Made by a program: the position numbers and the translations under genes | NCBI GenBank assembly: GCA_002085465.1 | Contig: NBML01000043.1 | Span: 1-11,791, forward strand | From: Desulfobacteraceae bacterium 4572_89 | Lineage (GTDB): Bacteria; Desulfobacterota; Desulfobacteria; Desulfobacterales; Desulfobacteraceae | DNA length: 11,791 nucleotides | Direction: 5' to 3' | Notes under the pieces: model-generated | Told to the model about the DNA's origin: nothing | Database searches by the model: none | The model's input: only the letters and a program-made list of their open reading frames with translations | Shown: piece by piece, positions 5,357 through 11,791 of the stretch | Layout of the letters: each line of letters opens with the position of its first letter | Position numbering within the stretch: the first letter of the stretch is position 1

Positions 5357-6472
5357 TCAGTTCAGCAGTTCAACCTTGCCTGTGCCTTGATTGTGAATCC
5401 CTTTTTTTATGAAAGTATTTTCCCCTTGGGAATACCCGTTTTTATAGGCATCATTATCATAATAAGCACCATAGTAACCTTTTTTTAGTTTTGGAAACAC
5501 TCTGTTTACCTCAATGGCATTTATACTTTTTACCTTGGAAGACAGGGCTTTGGATGTCTCTATGGGTAAATTATCATGGGCATAAACAGTTTTTAAAACT
5601 TCTGGTTTTGCTAAATTTTTCCGAACTCCCTTTGTAAAGCCCATATCAAAAGAGACTTTATCTTTCCGGGTGTAGCCGTATTTTTTTCTATTTTCCTGCC
5701 AGAGTCTTTTGCCCGTGGAAAACAAATAATAGTATACATATTCAGCGACCATAAGGTTTTCCCGGGTGCCGAATAGTACAATGGATCGATAGGATTCATC
5801 ATCCTTGGCATGGTAAAGAGAAGAGGAGACCGTATTCACAAAAAAGTATTCTCTTAGAATTGATAGAATGCTTTTCTGAAGACTTTCAATCCTTTTCTTT
5901 TTGTGGGTTATCACGATATAGGTTGCCTGAATATTTTTTACATGCCCAGGATTTTCAAACATTTCAAGATTATGCTTTTGTATCAAATCATTGGCCTTTT
6001 TAGATGCTGCCCGGGCCTCATGTTCATTGTCAGATTTTCCCAATGAAAGCAGTTTTTCAACCCTGCCAATCATTTTTTGAGCTTCAGAAGATAGTTCTTT
6101 TCTCATTTTTGCAATACTTGAAGAGATGTCAGTACTTGCCTTACAAAATTCAGGATGCACTCCCAGTTTCTGACATGCTTTTTTAAAGGAAGGCCCGTGA
6201 GCAGATTCTTCTCTCAATACTTCAGAAACATATTGGTGGGCCATTTCATGCTTTACCATCTCAATGACAAGATACCATGGATATTTTTCAATAAAATATC
6301 TGGATATGTAAATGGTTCTTGTATTTGGTTCCCATGAACCATAGTGCTCTCTTGATTCAGATAGACCAAAGGATGGATGCTCCATATGGACACCATGATA
6401 ATAAAGGATATTTTCATACTCCGCTATAATCTGCTTGGTCCATGCAATTTCTCTGGAATATATTTTTTCCAC
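5357..6472 (-). CDS. SprT-like zinc metalloprotein with DUF2786 domain
   Basis: A 371-residue protein starting at a GTG (6470-6472) with AGGA ten bases upstream (complement of 6483-6486); there is no usable ATG closer. The N-terminal 1-115 is SprT-like: HEMAH at 75-79 gives the zinc-binding HExxH, and H92 in ESAHGPSFKKAC is the probable third ligand. Residues about 133-172 (RVEKLLSLGKSDNEHEARAA...) match the DUF2786 pattern. The remaining 200 residues are basic and Tyr-rich, with no named domain that I recognise. No signal peptide or membrane segment is visible. SprT/Spartan relatives act on DNA-protein crosslinks, while DUF2786 is found in phage and bacterial proteins of unknown role, so a DNA-linked protease is an inference. 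The gene looks more AT-rich than its neighbours and has no functional link to them, hinting at transfer. It converges on acetate kinase with only 4 bp between stops. Confidence 0.8.
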   Translation of the reverse strand: MEKIYSREIAWTKQIIAEYENILYYHGVHMEHPSFGLSESREHYGSWEPNTRTIYISRYFIEKYPWYLVIEMVKHEMAHQYVSEVLREESAHGPSFKKACQKLGVHPEFCKASTDISSSIAKMRKELSSEAQKMIGRVEKLLSLGKSDNEHEARAASKKANDLIQKHNLEMFENPGHVKNIQATYIVITHKKKRIESLQKSILSILREYFFVNTVSSSLYHAKDDESYRSIVLFGTRENLMVAEYVYYYLFSTGKRLWQENRKKYGYTRKDKVSFDMGFTKGVRKNLAKPEVLKTVYAHDNLPIETSKALSSKVKSINAIEVNRVFPKLKKGYYGAYYDNDAYKNGYSQGENTFIKKGIHNQGTGKVELLN

Positions 6473-6577
6473 AATTTATAATTCCTGTTTTTATGGGTTA
6501 CGGACAATAGGTAGATCCTTTAACCATATTTTAAAAAGAGACTGCCTGCAAAAAAATAGATGATAATACCATGATAT

Positions 6578-7771
6578 CTAACAGAAAAAAACCTTATTTT
6601 CTGTCAGGCTTAAAAACCGGCTGCCCGTGGGAGTGATGAGGATCATGCTTTCAATTCCAGCTGCAAATCGATCTTTGAAAATAAACTTGGGTTCCACTGC
6701 AAAGACCATGCCCTCCTGGAGCCGGGTGGGCCTTGCCCTGGCCAGGATGGGATTTTCCACCAGCTCCAGGCCTATTCCATGACCCACAAACCTGGATTTT
6801 AATTCAGGAAGTCCAAGAAATTCCTTTTCATACCCCAGTTCATTGGCCATTTTAACAGAGGCATCAAAAATATCCTTGATCCTGACCCCGGGCTTCATGG
6901 CCTCCTGGATTTTATTTAATATCTCCATAGATGCCAGGCTTGCATCCATGGCAGCTGTCTCCATCTTTCCCAGGACAAACATCCTGGATTCATCCATATG
7001 ATACCCATTGACCATGGACCCGAAATCAATGAGGATTGGTTCATTTTCCAAAATCAACTTGGGACCTGCCCCAAAGGGGTAGGCAGTGCAGGTACCGCTG
7101 CCGCAGACCGGGGAGTCCAGAGCCCCTGGCATGCCTCCAGTTTTGCCGCTCATGAGGTGAAAGGAAAAACCTTCGGACCTGTAATGCCGCATCTGGAGCT
7201 TACCGGAATGTCCCTGGCTCCTGGCAAAGGCTTCTATCCTGCCACAGAATTCCGTTTCAGAAACCCCGGGGACCAGGGCTTTGGCCATAAAATTAAAAAT
7301 CTTTCGGGATATGACAGCACCTGCTTCCATCTGCTTGATTTCATAGGGAGATTTGATTTGCCTGCAGGCTTCAATCAAGGGGGTTCCATCCCTGAAAACC
7401 GTATTTCGAAATAAAACCTGATAAAATTGAAAATCCCTGACCGGAACCACATCAAAGGCCAGGCCCATGGTTGAGGGCAATTTTTTATGGGCATCCAGGA
7501 TCTTATCTGGAATCTCTTTCACGGACAGAATCGGGACAATCTCTCCGATGGTGGTCTCCAGCTCTGCCCTGGGCAGATAACGCTTCACAAACAGCAGGGG
7601 ATCTTTGTCCACACATACATATAAATAACAATCCTGGGCAGTGCCGGAAAAATAATAGATATCAGGCCTGTGGGTAAGAAAAAGCGCATCAACTCCAAGG
7701 TCCTGCATCTGGATCTTCAGGGCAGAAATCCTGGAACAAATTTCATCCCCTGGAGTGCAATCCAGAATCAT
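6578..7771 (-). CDS. M24-family metallohydrolase (Xaa-Pro peptidase/creatinase-like)
   Basis: A predicted 397-residue cytosolic protein. The ATG at 7771 is chosen because AGGGG lies five bases upstream (7777-7781) and it begins 13 bp after the transporter's stop; an in-frame ATG at 7795 would overlap the transporter by 11 bp and lacks a ribosome site. The N-terminal half (to about 130) is a creatinase-N-like domain; the C-terminal half is the pita-bread catalytic domain. All five metal ligands are visible (numbered from this start): D249 in LIDFGS, D260 in GYHMDESR, H331 in FVGHGIGLELVENP, E360 in AVEPKF, and E374 in AAGIESMI. Such enzymes cleave Xaa-Pro dipeptides or hydrolyse C-N bonds in creatine- or ectoine-like substrates, and the sequence does not settle which. 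Co-transcription with an MFS importer suggests the substrate is taken up from outside. Confidence 0.85.
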   Translation of the reverse strand: MILDCTPGDEICSRISALKIQMQDLGVDALFLTHRPDIYYFSGTAQDCYLYVCVDKDPLLFVKRYLPRAELETTIGEIVPILSVKEIPDKILDAHKKLPSTMGLAFDVVPVRDFQFYQVLFRNTVFRDGTPLIEACRQIKSPYEIKQMEAGAVISRKIFNFMAKALVPGVSETEFCGRIEAFARSQGHSGKLQMRHYRSEGFSFHLMSGKTGGMPGALDSPVCGSGTCTAYPFGAGPKLILENEPILIDFGSMVNGYHMDESRMFVLGKMETAAMDASLASMEILNKIQEAMKPGVRIKDIFDASVKMANELGYEKEFLGLPELKSRFVGHGIGLELVENPILARARPTRLQEGMVFAVEPKFIFKDRFAAGIESMILITPTGSRFLSLTENKVFFC

Positions 7772-7784
7772 GTCTGCCCCTAAA

Positions 7785-9089
7785 TCAGGATTCATGGGAA
7801 ATCTGTTGGCAGTGGGTTTCTCTGGTAAAGAATAAAAGCAATACTGACAAAACAATCCACACCATCATGGGAATAAATCCATATTCATAGGCATCCAGAG
7901 AGTAAATCCTTGCCCCACCCATCATCTGACCTGTCCAATATCTGTCCAGAATCAGGCCCACCAGGGGCTGAAGCACCATGGGACCCATCATCACCCCCAT
8001 GTTGGTCAGGCCGGACACAGTTCCGGACAAAGAGGGGGGAACCGATTCCGAGGCAAAGGGAAAACTTAAAATCATACAGCCGGAAAAAAAGCCAGTAAGA
8101 GCCAGAATCAAAATCAGCTGCCCAAAAGAAAGTGTTTCCCAGAACAGAATAAATGCCCATCCCAGGGCAGCCAAAAAACAGCCTGCAATATACAGGGGTT
8201 TGCGTCTTCCCATGAAATCAGATACCCATCCAAACACCGGGGCTCCCACTGCCCAGCCAATAAGCAAAACAGAGGTCAGCCCGGCTGCCCTGCCCGGGCT
8301 TATCTGATCATGGGAAACCAGAAAGGGCACACCCCAGAGACCGGAAAAAGTAAGGATACACCCCACAATTCCCCCGGGAATAATAAACAAAAGCAGGGTA
8401 TTGGGATATTTAAGAACCTTAAAAAAACTGACCCAGATGCTGCTGAAAGACAATGATGCTGGCCGGGTAACCTTTTTTGTAAAACCGGAATACCCTTTTT
8501 CCTGGGGCCAGTCTCTGACAATAAACCAGATCAATCCACCCAGGACAAGGGTCATAATGCCTGTAATACCAATAATCTGGCGCCAATGGAAGATATCCAT
8601 GAGCAGCCGCAGGGGGGTGCCTGCGGTCACAGCGCCAATAAGTCCTATGGACAGGGCATTACCAGCCACAAAGGCATAAATCTTTTTGGGAAACCAGGAA
8701 GAGGAGAGTTTCAGCAGTCCTACAAAGGCCACGGCCACGGATCCTCCGATGAGAAGCCGGCCAAGGCCTGCCCAGAAAAATCCCGGGGAAAGAGCAAAGA
8801 GAAGAGTGCCCAGGCCTGCCACCAGGCAACCCCCGGTCAAAAGTTTTCTGGGTCCCAGGGTATCGGCCAGAATTCCCGTGGGGATCTGCATGGCCACATA
8901 GGAATAAAAATAAAGGCCGGACAGATGGCCCAGGCCGGCAGCTGAAATACTAAAATCCTGCATCAATTCCCGGGTCATGACAGCCGGAGCCACCCGCTGG
9001 AAAAATCCAGCCAGATAAAAAACAGCACCCAGGCTCCAAATAAACCAGGCCAGGACCATGGGCGGTTCAGGCCGTTTATTTTTCTCCAT
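7785..9089 (-). CDS. Major facilitator superfamily transporter
   Basis: A predicted 434-residue inner-membrane protein of about twelve hydrophobic helices. The first helix follows the short basic start MEKNKRPEPP. The ATG at 9089 is preferred over an upstream in-frame ATG at 9143 because a strong AGGAAGGGA ribosome site lies just before it and the added 18 residues do not look like family sequence. MFS motif A appears as GILADTLGPRK (72-82) after helix 2, and a second copy, GWVSDFMGRRKP, begins the C-terminal half, as expected from the duplicated 6+6 layout. A hydrophilic linker between helices 6 and 7 follows RDWPQEKGYSG, a pattern common in organic-anion (ACS-like) symporters. It is first in a two-gene operon with the M24 hydrolase. 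Its substrate cannot be read from the sequence; a peptide or an N-containing organic acid hydrolysed by the partner is plausible. Confidence 0.88.
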   Translation of the reverse strand: MEKNKRPEPPMVLAWFIWSLGAVFYLAGFFQRVAPAVMTRELMQDFSISAAGLGHLSGLYFYSYVAMQIPTGILADTLGPRKLLTGGCLVAGLGTLLFALSPGFFWAGLGRLLIGGSVAVAFVGLLKLSSSWFPKKIYAFVAGNALSIGLIGAVTAGTPLRLLMDIFHWRQIIGITGIMTLVLGGLIWFIVRDWPQEKGYSGFTKKVTRPASLSFSSIWVSFFKVLKYPNTLLLFIIPGGIVGCILTFSGLWGVPFLVSHDQISPGRAAGLTSVLLIGWAVGAPVFGWVSDFMGRRKPLYIAGCFLAALGWAFILFWETLSFGQLILILALTGFFSGCMILSFPFASESVPPSLSGTVSGLTNMGVMMGPMVLQPLVGLILDRYWTGQMMGGARIYSLDAYEYGFIPMMVWIVLSVLLLFFTRETHCQQISHES

Positions 9090-9256
9090 GAAGACTTCCC
9101 TTCCTATACATGGTATTTCTATTTGTATTATTTTATTGCACACCCAGTTCCAAGTGAATATCTATGGCACATGGAGGCTGGTGAATCAAGGATTAAAACA
9201 AAGAATTATCCAGGGAATTGTCTTCATGAAAAACCGTGGCAAATGAGAGATATCAT

Positions 9257-9277
9257 AATATGGTAATTGTCCATATT
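9257..9277. promoter_or_regulatory. Inverted repeat just upstream of the HD-GYP promoter
   Basis: AATATGG (9257-9263) and CCATATT (9271-9277) are perfect 7-base arms around TAATTGT, ending four bases before the -35 hexamer. That is a typical position for an activator-binding site. The regulator is unknown. Confidence 0.4.
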
Positions 9278-9281
9278 TTCC

Positions 9282-9311
9282 TTGACAGACTTTAAATAAA
9301 ACCGGTATTTT
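9282..9311 (+). promoter_or_regulatory. Probable promoter of the HD-GYP gene
   Basis: TTGACA (9282-9287) is followed after 18 bases by TATTTT (9306-9311). The predicted start, near 9318, gives a leader of about 84 bases before the ATG at 9402. The -35 is perfect and the -10 moderate. Confidence 0.5.
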
Positions 9312-9401
9312 CAAATATATTTTACTTGGCGCCATCTGATTTTGTTCAAAGATTTCTTGGCAGATACTCTCAATATATAATCTCGAAAAAACAGGGGATC
9401 A

Positions 9402-10478
9402 ATGACAGAAAATTCTTCACCTGACAAGGCAGACATTCTGATCGTGGATGATGATCCTGCCATCCGCGACCTTTTGGAAGCAACAATGGAGATGGCCGGG
9501 TATAATTGTACCCTTGCCGATAACGGGGAATCAGCACTTTCCAAACTCAGCCAGAGCCCCTTTGATGTTGTGGTCACGGATATCAATATGCCGGGAATTA
9601 CAGGGATCGAACTTGCCAAACAGATAGTCACCCGTTTTTCCGCTGATATCATTGTCATGACGGGCCAGACAAAGGATTACCAATACGATAAAATTATCAA
9701 TATCGGTGCCAGTGATTTTGTTGAAAAGCCTTTTTCAATCAAGGAAATCGTATTAAGAATTCAAAGGGTGCTGCGGGAGCGGCGATTTAAGGAAGAAGCC
9801 AGTACCTCCCATGAAGAACTGAAACATGCCTACCTGGATTCCATACACCGTCTGGTCATGGCCTCGGAATTTAAGGATGAAGACACAGGAGACCATATTA
9901 TCCGCATTGGGCAATACTCCGCATTGATCAGCCAGAAACTCAACAAGTCAGACCTGTTTATTGAAACCATTGACTATGCAGCCCCCATGCATGATGTGGG
10001 GAAAATAGGAATACCTGATAAAATTCTGATGAAACCCGGGAAACTGACAAAAGAAGAGTTTGAAATCATGAAAACCCATTCCCTCATTGGTGCAAGACTT
10101 TTGTCAAAATCAAAATCCAGGATACTCCAAATGGCCCAGGAAATAGCCCTGTCCCACCATGAAAAATTCAATGGTAAAGGATATCCCAACGGGCTTTCCA
10201 AAGAAGATATCCCCTTTTCCGGAAGAATCGTGGCCATTGCTGACACCTTTGATGCCCTTACCTCCAAACGTCCCTATAAAGACCCCTATCCCATGGACAT
10301 GGTCTATGACATGATAAAAAAAGAAAAAGAACAGCATTTTGATCCGGAAATTACAGAGCTTTTTCTGAAAAATTTTAATGCCTTCATAGACATCCGACAT
10401 AAATTCGGCAAGCCATTCCAGATAGAGCTTGAAAGTTTCCGGCTCAGTGAAAGGGATAAGAATGGTTCCCAAACATGA
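9402..10478 (+). CDS. Response regulator with REC and HD-GYP domains (probable cyclic-di-GMP phosphodiesterase)
   Basis: A 358-residue cytosolic two-component output protein. The ATG at 9402 follows AGGGG (9393-9397). The receiver domain (about 10-126) has the acidic pair D16/D17, the phospho-acceptor D60 in VVTDINMPG, T87 in IVMTGQ and K109 in EKPFS. A helical linker (127-145) leads to the HD-GYP domain (about 146-330) with HIIRIGQYS (165-173), the catalytic H197/D198 in MHDVGKIGIPDK, H252/H253 in SHHEKFNGKGYP, the GYP triad at 260-262, DTFDALTSKRPY (281-292) and HFDPEI (312-317). Every expected active-site residue is present, so hydrolysis of cyclic-di-GMP under control of phosphorylation is likely. 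It has no adjacent histidine kinase, so it is an orphan regulator. It sits 72 bp before the cyclophilin gene on the same strand. Confidence 0.93.
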   Translation: MTENSSPDKADILIVDDDPAIRDLLEATMEMAGYNCTLADNGESALSKLSQSPFDVVVTDINMPGITGIELAKQIVTRFSADIIVMTGQTKDYQYDKIINIGASDFVEKPFSIKEIVLRIQRVLRERRFKEEASTSHEELKHAYLDSIHRLVMASEFKDEDTGDHIIRIGQYSALISQKLNKSDLFIETIDYAAPMHDVGKIGIPDKILMKPGKLTKEEFEIMKTHSLIGARLLSKSKSRILQMAQEIALSHHEKFNGKGYPNGLSKEDIPFSGRIVAIADTFDALTSKRPYKDPYPMDMVYDMIKKEKEQHFDPEITELFLKNFNAFIDIRHKFGKPFQIELESFRLSERDKNGSQT

Positions 10479-10486
10479 ATTTTATA

Positions 10487-10514
10487 TTGACAATCCAAGA
10501 GAAACCCTTACTTT
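10487..10514 (+). promoter_or_regulatory. Possible promoter of the cyclophilin gene
   Basis: A perfect TTGACA at 10487-10492 lies just past the HD-GYP stop, with a weak -10 TACTTT at 10509-10514 (16-base spacer). It would allow separate transcription of the cyclophilin. The -10 matches only three of six consensus bases, so confidence is low. Confidence 0.3.
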
Positions 10515-10550
10515 CTGAAACGATTTTTTTTAATAGTAAGGAGATAAAAC

Positions 10551-11081
10551 ATGGCAGACTTGACAGCAATAATGGATACAAACAAGGGAACCATCCGCAT
10601 CAAATTATTTGCAGACCTCACCCCCACCACCTGCGGGAATTTTGTAAACCTGGCCAAGAGAGAATATTATAACGGCCTGAAATTCCACAGGGTAATCGCT
10701 GACTTCATGATCCAGGGCGGATGTCCCTATGGAAACGGCATGGGCGGACCTGGCTATGAGTTTGAAGATGAGTTTAAGAAAGACTTGAAACATGACAAAC
10801 CCGGAATCCTTTCCATGGCCAATGCAGGACCCGGCACTAACGGCAGCCAGTTTTTCATCACCCATGGCCCCACCCCCCATCTGGATGGTATGCACACGAT
10901 TTTTGGTGCGGTTGAATCTGAAGATGACCAGGTGATTGTCAACAGCATTGCCCAGGGTGACATCATTGAAAAAATCACCGTCCAGGGAAATGTGGGGGCA
11001 CTCATGAAAAAGGTGAAACCTAAAGTGGATGAGTGGAATAAGCAGTTGAACAAATCCTTTCCCAAGCTTCCAAAAGTCTGA
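10551..11081 (+). CDS. Cyclophilin-type peptidyl-prolyl cis-trans isomerase
   Basis: A 176-residue cytosolic foldase; there is no signal peptide. The ATG at 10551 has an excellent AAGGAG (10538-10543) seven bases upstream. The active-site residues of cyclophilins are present: R47 in KFHRVI, F52 and Q55 in DFMIQGG, the [16 protein letters not shown] block (89-104) with Q100 and F102, and H115 in LDGMHTIFG. The position of the cyclosporin-contacting Trp of human cyclophilin A is His110 here, as expected for a drug-insensitive bacterial form. An extra C-terminal tail of about 30 Lys-rich residues ([19 protein letters not shown]...) extends past the core barrel. It catalyses proline isomerisation in folding proteins. 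It lies downstream of the HD-GYP gene and ends at its own terminator; no specific functional link to its neighbours is evident. Confidence 0.93.
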   Translation: MADLTAIMDTNKGTIRIKLFADLTPTTCGNFVNLAKREYYNGLKFHRVIADFMIQGGCPYGNGMGGPGYEFEDEFKKDLKHDKPGILSMANAGPGTNGSQFFITHGPTPHLDGMHTIFGAVESEDDQVIVNSIAQGDIIEKITVQGNVGALMKKVKPKVDEWNKQLNKSFPKLPKV

Positions 11082-11142
11082 CCCCCAGTCTGGGACAGGC
11101 CCTGAAAAAAATCTATCGATATAGGATCTGTAAAGACATGAG

Positions 11143-11181
11143 AAGGCCTGATTGATATTCAATCCGGCCTTTTTTGTTTTA
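11143..11181 (+). terminator. Intrinsic terminator of the cyclophilin gene
   Basis: AAGGCCTGATTG (11143-11154) pairs with CAATCCGGCCTT (11160-11171) with one mismatch and a 5-base loop, followed by TTTTTGTTTT. It lies 61 bp past the cyclophilin stop. The T-tract abuts exactly the point where HipA similarity on the other strand ends. Confidence 0.88.
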
Positions 11182-11662
11182 GCCACCCATGAGGTTCCTT
11201 TATATTTTGCCAGCGCTTTTGGCCTGGCACCACCAAAAGAAGATCCGTATTCAACGAAAGGCAAAAGATATTCGTGAATTTCTTCTGAATTATCAATATA
11301 AGCTTGTGCGGCAACAACAAGTTCATCAAGGTTTAAGTTTGGTTGAATTTTTGAGCTTGCTGCAACAAGATAATCAAATTCTGACAATACGTTTTCTGTC
11401 TCTTTATCCAGGACATACCTTCCCCATGAATCTGGCGCAGAATCTCGGATAGAACCAAATAAAATTAGCCAGTCAGGTGTATTATAGAGTATTTCAGAAA
11501 GTGGCAGGGTAATTGGATCAATGGCCACGGCATCAGGCCGGGCAAGATATTTTTTACCATATTGAAATGTGGAATACCCATATCGCTTTTCCTCTTGTGT
11601 TTCCATAACGCCGGCAGGGATGAATTCATTATTGATGTGGAGTATACATAAGCTCTTTGCAT
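11178..11662 (-). pseudogene. HipA-family toxin remnant: N-terminal part only, with a frameshift
   Basis: The genuine start looks like the ATG at 11662, with AGGA seven bases upstream, encoding MQRAYVY. The reading frame is then lost: the family-like continuation HINNEFIPAGV begins at 11639 in another frame, so a 1- or 2-base indel lies at about 11640-11642. From there the pattern is HipA-like: FQYGKKYLARPDAVAIDP, LPLSEILYN, DSAPDSWGRYVLD, and YGSSFGGARPKALAKYKGTSWVAK. HipA proteins are Ser/Thr kinase toxins; the WVAK segment is where the ATP-binding core begins, and everything after it is missing. Beyond 11178 the sequence becomes the cyclophilin terminator and the antisense of the cyclophilin gene. 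Without the kinase domain it cannot be an active toxin. The fragment looks AT-richer than the cyclophilin gene. It is a relic of a toxin-antitoxin locus. Confidence 0.78.
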
Positions 11663-11676
11663 ATTGAAATCCTATT

Positions 11677-11787
11677 TTAAAAATCCAGATCAACATCTGG
11701 TTTTTCTAAATGTACTCTTTTAGGCAAACGATTCTCTTCTTTTTGAATACCAACAATATCTTTTACAGGTTGAACATGAGGCCCTTT
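11677..11787 (-). other. Short open stretch upstream of the hipA relic, possible antitoxin-gene remnant
   Basis: On the - strand a frame of 36 sense codons runs from an in-frame TGA (11788-11790) to a TAA at 11677-11679 and ends in ...RVHLEKPDVDLDF. It has no ATG or GTG start. It stops 14 bp before the hipA start, where a HipB-type antitoxin gene normally ends. No helix-turn-helix is visible. It could be the tail of a broken antitoxin gene or simply chance. Confidence 0.2.
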
Positions 11788-11791
11788 TCAA

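Larger units (their letters stand above)
9090..9401. other. Divergent intergenic region between the MFS operon and the HD-GYP gene
   Basis: About 310 bases without a credible gene. It must hold the promoter of the MFS-M24 operon reading left, for which I see only weak candidates on the - strand, and the HD-GYP promoter reading right (see separate entries). A six-codon ATG-to-TGA frame at 9226-9246 is too short to call. No RNA gene or terminator is evident. Confidence 0.6.

Noticed and set aside
5114..5488. A + strand frame crossing the end of acetate kinase into the SprT-like gene
   Set aside because: It is out of frame with acetate kinase and antisense to the SprT-like gene; its hydrophobic tail comes from A/T-rich sequence.
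7772..7855. Longer N-termini for the M24 hydrolase (starts at 7855 or 7795)
   Set aside because: These overlap the end of the transporter gene and lack ribosome sites; the ATG at 7771 has AGGGG at ideal distance and leaves a normal 13-bp gap.
9090..9143. Upstream ATG extension of the MFS transporter
   Set aside because: The 18 extra residues do not look like transporter sequence, and a strong ribosome site sits directly before the ATG at 9089.
9226..9246. Six-codon ATG-to-TGA frame in the divergent intergenic region
   Set aside because: It is too short, has no leader-peptide features such as repeated regulatory codons, and no attenuator hairpin follows.
10605..11696. A long - strand open frame of 363 codons overlapping the cyclophilin gene
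   Set aside because: Only its first part (to about 11178) resembles HipA; the rest is the antisense of the cyclophilin gene and its terminator. It is an accidental fusion, and its start at 11696 is less likely than the ribosome-site-bearing ATG at 11662 in another frame.

Overview
The window reads as a chromosomal piece of an anaerobic deltaproteobacterium, most likely a sulfate reducer of the Desulfobacteraceae type (Desulfobacula/Desulfobacter-like). This is inferred from the middling GC content, the protein style, and the mix of amino-acid or acid catabolism with acetate kinase, HD-GYP signalling and a toxin-antitoxin relic. No rRNA, tRNA, CRISPR array, insertion sequence or integrase is visible.

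Left third (1-5352, all + strand): a catabolic block. It starts with the C-terminal part of a CoA-acylating (methyl)malonate-semialdehyde dehydrogenase. Next comes a small degenerate ferritin-like protein (547-975) and an AGXT2-type class III aminotransferase (1013-2374), closed by a strong intrinsic terminator (2431-2476). The aminotransferase and dehydrogenase would together convert beta-alanine or 3-aminoisobutyrate, via the semialdehyde, to acetyl-CoA or propionyl-CoA. Downstream lie a metallo-beta-lactamase-fold hydrolase (2493-3242) and a GntR/FCD regulator (3490-4161) tightly followed by acetate kinase (4174-5352). The 247-bp gap before the regulator is rich in operator-like signals: a near-perfect 15-bp-arm palindrome overlapping one promoter, and a GTAT/ATAC dyad overlapping the -10 of a second. 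Acetate kinase could harvest ATP from acetyl units made by the upstream module, but no phosphotransacetylase gene is in the window.

Middle (5357-9089, all - strand): a SprT-like HExxH metalloprotein carrying a DUF2786 domain is convergent with acetate kinase (4 bp between stop codons). Beyond it is a two-gene operon of an MFS transporter and an M24-family (Xaa-Pro peptidase-like) metallohydrolase with a complete metal site.

Right third: after a divergent intergenic region (9090-9401) come an HD-GYP response regulator with all expected catalytic residues and a cytosolic cyclophilin with its own terminator (+ strand). Immediately past that terminator, on the - strand, is the decayed N-terminal portion of a HipA-family toxin. 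It is frameshifted near its start and cut off where its kinase core should begin, which marks this edge as a site of past gene loss or rearrangement.

The best candidates for something undescribed are the degenerate ferritin-like protein embedded in the dehydrogenase/aminotransferase operon, the multi-operator control region of the GntR-acetate kinase pair, and the SprT/DUF2786 fusion.
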